Shown: positions 6,637 to 9,497 of the stretch, one piece after another
Position numbering within the stretch: the stretch's first letter is position 1
How the letters are laid out: each line of letters begins with the position of its first letter
Assembly: GCA_000431015.1 (NCBI GenBank)
Contig: HF986055.1
Coordinates: 13,951-23,447 of the forward strand
DNA length: 9,497 bases
Origin: Alistipes sp. CAG:514
GTDB taxonomy: Bacteria; Bacteroidota; Bacteroidia; Bacteroidales; UBA932
Direction: 5' to 3'
The notes under the pieces: model-generated
What the model saw: only the letters and a program-made list of their open reading frames with translations
Database searches by the model: none
Told to the model about the DNA's origin: nothing
Made by a program: the position numbers and the translations under genes

Positions 6637-8409
6637 CTACTTGTAGATCGGACCGAAGTTCGCGCACGCACGGAAGTCAGCGCCTTCCTTGTCCATACCG
6701 AAGGCATTCCACGCGGCAGGACGGAAGATCTTGGCTTCATCCACATTGTGCATGCAGACAGGGATGCGCAGCATCGAGGCCAAGGTGATCAGATCCGCGC
6801 CGATGTGACCGTAGGAGATGGCTCCGTGGTTGGCTCCCCAGTTGTTCATCACGCTGTAGACATCCTTGAAGGCATCCTTCTTAGGATCGAGACGCGGGGT
6901 GAACCAGGTTGTAGGCCAGGTCGGATCGGTACGCTTGTCGAGAATCCCGTGGATCTCCGGATCGATGTCCACAACCCAGCCCTCAGCGATCTGGAGAACA
7001 GGGCCGAGACCGTCCACGATGTTGATTCTGGCCATTGTGGCAGGGAAATCCCCACGGGAAACGAAATGGATGCTGAATCCGCCTCCACGGAAGTAGTCCC
7101 TGTCGGCAGGCATCCACTGCGAGTGCTCAAGACAGCGCCTCTCGTCCTCCTCTGTCATCTCCCAGAACGGTTTCATCACCGGCTGTCCCTCGGCGTCAGA
7201 ACTTTGGCCGCAGCCGTCCATGGTCGTGGCTCCGGAGTTGATGAGGTGGATGATTCCTGGGGCGGCCTTGCCGGTAAGTTCCTTGCCGGTCACCCTCTTG
7301 ACGGCCTCCGGACTCCAGTACGTCCTGACATCGGAGAAGATCTGAGGACGGTTGGTCAGAAGATGTGCCATCAGCATGGCGGTGCCGTTGAGGGAGTCGT
7401 TCTCGGTGGCGAGGATGGAAGGCTGGCGACGGCCGTTCCAGTCGAAGTTGGTGTTCAGAAGAGTCTCCGTGAAGTCACCGTTAGGCATCCAGTCAGTCCA
7501 CTGGCGCTGACCCTGGAAACCGCCGGCGATGGCGTTGTGACCAAGAGCCTCCTCCTTGAATCCCAACTCGCGGAGCTTAGGATTGCCGTGCATGAGATCC
7601 ATCACGATGATGGTCATCTTGACCACAAACTCCCAATCCTTGTCCTTCTGCTCGCGGGTCTTGCGCTTGCTTTCCGGATTCTTGTCCCAGCCCTCGTTAG
7701 GCATGCAGTATTTCTTGACCCAGGCCATCGCCTTCTCGAACTCCTCCGGGTCGTATATTCCCAGATCCATACGCCTCAGGATCTCGACCTCATCGACGCT
7801 CTCATTCCTCATGCCCAAGTACTTCTGGAAGAAGTCCGTGTCCACGATAGAGCCGGCGATGCCCATCGTCACGCTACCGATTGAGAGGTAGGACTCGCCC
7901 CTCATCTCAGCCACGGCCACAGCACCCCGGGCGAAACGGAGGATCTTCTCGGCCACATCCTCCGGGATGGAGTTGTCCTCGATGTCCTGCACGTCATGGC
8001 CGTAGATTCCGAATGCCGGAAGACCCTTCTGGGCGTGTGCGGCAAGCACGGCGGCAAGGTAGACCGCTCCCGGGCGCTCCGTGCCGTTGAATCCCCAGAC
8101 CGCCTTCGGCCAGTAAGGATTCATGTCCATCGTCTCCGAGCCGTAGCACCAGCAGGAAGTCACGGTGATCGTTCCGCCGACGCCCTCGCGCTCGAACTTC
8201 TCGGCGCACGCGGCGCTCTCCGCCACACGTCCGATCGTCCCGTCGGCGATCACACACTCCACAGGAGTGCCGTCAGTGTATTTCAGATTAGAGGAAATCA
8301 ACGCGGCCACATTCGCCGCAAGAGTCATGGTCTTTTCCTCAAGACTCTCACGCACACCGCCCTGACGGCCATCAATGGTCGGACGGATCCCTATTTTCGG
8401 ATGTTTCAT
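6637..8409 (-). CDS. fucI: L-fucose isomerase
   Basis: This cytosolic, Mn2+-dependent enzyme converts L-fucose to L-fuculose, the first step of fucose catabolism, and can also act on D-arabinose in known members. The protein is 590 aa, one residue shorter than E. coli FucI (591). The metal and catalytic residues line up almost position for position: E336 in SILATENDSL, D360 in FSDVRTYWSPEAV, and H528 in NNWGANHGAISYGH. The N-terminus KHPKIGIRPTIDGRQGGVRE is also typical. An in-frame ATG at 8460 would add 17 hydrophobic residues not found in the family, so ATG 8409 is chosen. It is followed closely by fucP. The 75-base gap upstream is AT-rich and probably holds the promoter. No fuculokinase (fucK), aldolase (fucA) or fucR regulator lies in the window, so the rest of the pathway must be encoded elsewhere. 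Confidence 0.96.
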   Translation of the reverse strand: MKHPKIGIRPTIDGRQGGVRESLEEKTMTLAANVAALISSNLKYTDGTPVECVIADGTIGRVAESAACAEKFEREGVGGTITVTSCWCYGSETMDMNPYWPKAVWGFNGTERPGAVYLAAVLAAHAQKGLPAFGIYGHDVQDIEDNSIPEDVAEKILRFARGAVAVAEMRGESYLSIGSVTMGIAGSIVDTDFFQKYLGMRNESVDEVEILRRMDLGIYDPEEFEKAMAWVKKYCMPNEGWDKNPESKRKTREQKDKDWEFVVKMTIIVMDLMHGNPKLRELGFKEEALGHNAIAGGFQGQRQWTDWMPNGDFTETLLNTNFDWNGRRQPSILATENDSLNGTAMLMAHLLTNRPQIFSDVRTYWSPEAVKRVTGKELTGKAAPGIIHLINSGATTMDGCGQSSDAEGQPVMKPFWEMTEEDERRCLEHSQWMPADRDYFRGGGFSIHFVSRGDFPATMARINIVDGLGPVLQIAEGWVVDIDPEIHGILDKRTDPTWPTTWFTPRLDPKKDAFKDVYSVMNNWGANHGAISYGHIGADLITLASMLRIPVCMHNVDEAKIFRPAAWNAFGMDKEGADFRACANFGPIYK

Positions 8410-8484
8410 AATTGGATGATTTAATGCTATTAATCTTACAACCACGCACAGCACAAACAATGCGCGATTGTAAATTTACGAATA
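8410..8484 (-). promoter_or_regulatory. Leader region of fucI with candidate operator palindrome
   Basis: This AT-rich 75-base gap lies between the glycosyltransferase stop and fucI. It contains the 10-bp perfect palindrome GTAAATTTAC at 8470-8479, about 60 bases ahead of the fucI ATG. The - strand reading TAAATTTA within it matches TAnnTTTG except for the last base, so operator and -7 box could coincide. No convincing -33 element is visible. The exact site is a guess, but a separate promoter for the fucose genes is plausible because lepA and the glycosyltransferase are functionally unrelated. Confidence 0.3.
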
Positions 8485-9159
8485 TTATCTGAAAAGTGAG
8501 CGCAGAATGCGAATAATGTCGCGGTTGCACGCCTTGAACAGCGAGGCAATCCTCTCAGGAGCCGGACAGTCAGGGTTTTTCCACGCGGGAAGCACCGACT
8601 TCCGTTCCGTCCTCGCAAGAATCCCTGGAGCGATGACTCTGGCAATTCCGGCCTTAGCGACCTTCGCGCCGCAGCCATAGTCGAAAAGATTCGGACGGAA
8701 AACATCGACAGGATTCTCCAGATGCCTGACAACATAGTCAGGAACGAGGACGAGGGTGATGTCATACAGACGGCAAGGGACGGGAATGATCGGATCCGGC
8801 TCCAGAAGCCTCCCGTGGCGCGAGCGGCCACCCGAGACCAGGTTGCCAGACAAGTCGGACACGGTGCCGGCGATGACGGCCTTATGCCTCAGAAAGACGG
8901 AGTTGACAAAGAAAGCGGCCAGAGCGCCCTCCTCAAGGGCGAGGTCGGAATCCATCCAAAGATAGAAGTCAAAGCCCGTCGCGGAAGCCTTTTCCCACAT
9001 CTTCTGACGTCCCGCCGCACCCTCTTCGTTCAAAAAGAAGGAGAATGAATATTTCTCCTCGGCTGAAATGGCCTCGATCTGCCTCTGACATTCCTCAAGA
9101 CACGAGGAGGAGCCATTGCCGCCGACATCGGTAAGGGTTATCAGAAGAGCGACGTTCAT
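8485..9159 (-). CDS. Putative glycosyltransferase, GT-A fold (GT2-like)
   Basis: This 224-aa protein has no signal peptide and no clear membrane helix. The N-terminus MNVALLITLTDVGGNG is a beta-strand plus loop as in nucleotide-sugar binding folds. FDFYLWMDSDLAL (about 64-76) contains a DxD motif (D70, D72) after a hydrophobic strand, the expected metal/UDP-sugar site of GT-A enzymes. NLFDYGCGAKVAKAGI (157-172) resembles the GT2 'D.D...R...AG' acceptor-side region. Donor and acceptor are unknown; a role in cell-surface glycan or capsule assembly is the usual one for such enzymes. The ATG at 9159 lies 4 bases after the lepA stop codon, so it is likely translated from the lepA message. Calling it a glycosyltransferase rests on the DxD and fold-like pattern only; the sequence is divergent. 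Confidence 0.6.
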   Translation of the reverse strand: MNVALLITLTDVGGNGSSSCLEECQRQIEAISAEEKYSFSFFLNEEGAAGRQKMWEKASATGFDFYLWMDSDLALEEGALAAFFVNSVFLRHKAVIAGTVSDLSGNLVSGGRSRHGRLLEPDPIIPVPCRLYDITLVLVPDYVVRHLENPVDVFRPNLFDYGCGAKVAKAGIARVIAPGILARTERKSVLPAWKNPDCPAPERIASLFKACNRDIIRILRSLFR

Positions 9160-9163
9160 TCCC

Positions 9164-9497
9164 CTACGAATCCAGTTTCAGCACAGCCATGAAGGCACTC
9201 TGAGGCACCTGGACGGTACCGATCTGGCGCATTCTCTTCTTTCCTTCCTTCTGTTTCTCAAGAAGCTTCCTCTTTCGCGTCACGTCACCGCCGTAGCATT
9301 TCGCCGTCACATCCTTGCGGACCTGACGCACGGTCTCACGGGCGATGATCTTCGCCCCGATGGCGGCCTGGACTGCGATGTCGAACTGCTGGCGAGGAAT
9401 CAACTCCTTGAGCTTCAAGCAGATCTTGCGGCCAAATTCGTAGGCGTGATCCTCGTGGATAAGCGTGGAGAGCGCGTCCGCCGGATCGCCGTTCAGC
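9164..9497 (-). CDS. lepA: Elongation factor 4 (LepA), C-terminal part (5' end outside window)
   Basis: The frame is open to the right edge; about 110 residues are visible. They match the conserved C-terminal domain unique to LepA, the ribosome back-translocating GTPase: KELIPRQQFDIAVQAAIG, AKCYGGDVTRKRKLLEKQKE, then GKKRMRQIGTVQVPQSAF and a short AVLKLDS tail. The stop is TAG at 9166-9164. The GTPase and earlier domains lie beyond the window. A TTG at 9418 is in frame but lies inside the conserved domain and is not the start. The gene is intact as far as it can be seen. Confidence 0.97.
   Translation of the reverse strand, partial: LNGDPADALSTLIHEDHAYEFGRKICLKLKELIPRQQFDIAVQAAIGAKIIARETVRQVRKDVTAKCYGGDVTRKRKLLEKQKEGKKRMRQIGTVQVPQSAFMAVLKLDS

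Noticed and set aside
5899..7884. A 661-codon open frame on the + strand opposite fucI and fucP
   Set aside because: It is antisense to two unmistakable genes, rich in His, Arg, Glu and Val as expected of a complement-strand reading, and shows no domain. It is a by-product of GC-rich codon use.
8410..8460. ATG at 8460 as the fucI start
   Set aside because: It would add 17 hydrophobic residues absent from the family and swallow most of the AT-rich leader. The ATG at 8409 gives a protein nearly equal in length to E. coli FucI.

Overview
The window looks like a piece of a fairly GC-rich Bacteroidota genome, probably an uncultured gut or rumen Bacteroidales. The evidence is a Bacteroidota-type -7 box (TAnnTTTG) in front of the acetate kinase gene, start codons with no clear Shine-Dalgarno sequence, and the gene content: a cytidylate kinase-like protein, fucI with fucP, a lipid-anchor-like serine hydrolase and a short ComEC. 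Genus cannot be fixed from this sequence. Genes are tightly packed and no gene-free stretch exceeds about 75 bases.

Layout: (1) On the + strand from the left edge there is the 3' part of a cytidylate kinase-like gene (to 526), followed 4 bases later by a membrane-anchored serine beta-lactamase-like hydrolase (531-1909). (2) Convergent to these, on the - strand, lies an acetate kinase gene (4104-2853) followed by a phosphotransacylase of the Pta/Ptb family (2823-1912). Together these would interconvert acyl-CoA, acyl phosphate and acid with ATP formation. (3) Divergent from ackA, a short ComEC/Rec2-type membrane protein runs on the + strand (4173-5336). (4) Convergent to it there is a - strand run: the 3' end of lepA (right edge to 9164), a GT-A-type glycosyltransferase (9159-8485), L-fucose isomerase fucI (8409-6637) and L-fucose/H+ symporter fucP (6627-5311). 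FucP would import fucose and FucI would convert it to fuculose. The kinase, aldolase and regulator of the pathway are not in the window.

The most important thing for a reader is that two genes are broken in the same way. The serine hydrolase carries an imperfect 35-bp tandem duplication (1121-1190), and ackA carries a 37-bp tandem duplication with one mismatch (3241-3314). Each shifts the frame, and removing one unit restores a full-length protein exactly. The mismatches fall in the copy next to the junction, as expected if two overlapping contig ends were concatenated without being merged. I therefore think both genes are probably intact in the organism, but a real mutation or phase-variable repeat is not excluded.

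A second unexplained signal is the heptamer GGAATAT. It occurs about 12 times, counting both strands, where base composition alone predicts fewer than one. It includes two GGAATATTCC palindromes inside comEC and one inverted pair forming a 10-bp stem near the end of the hydrolase gene. I see no RNA genes, CRISPR arrays, insertion sequences or phage genes, and no clear new defence or biosynthetic system.
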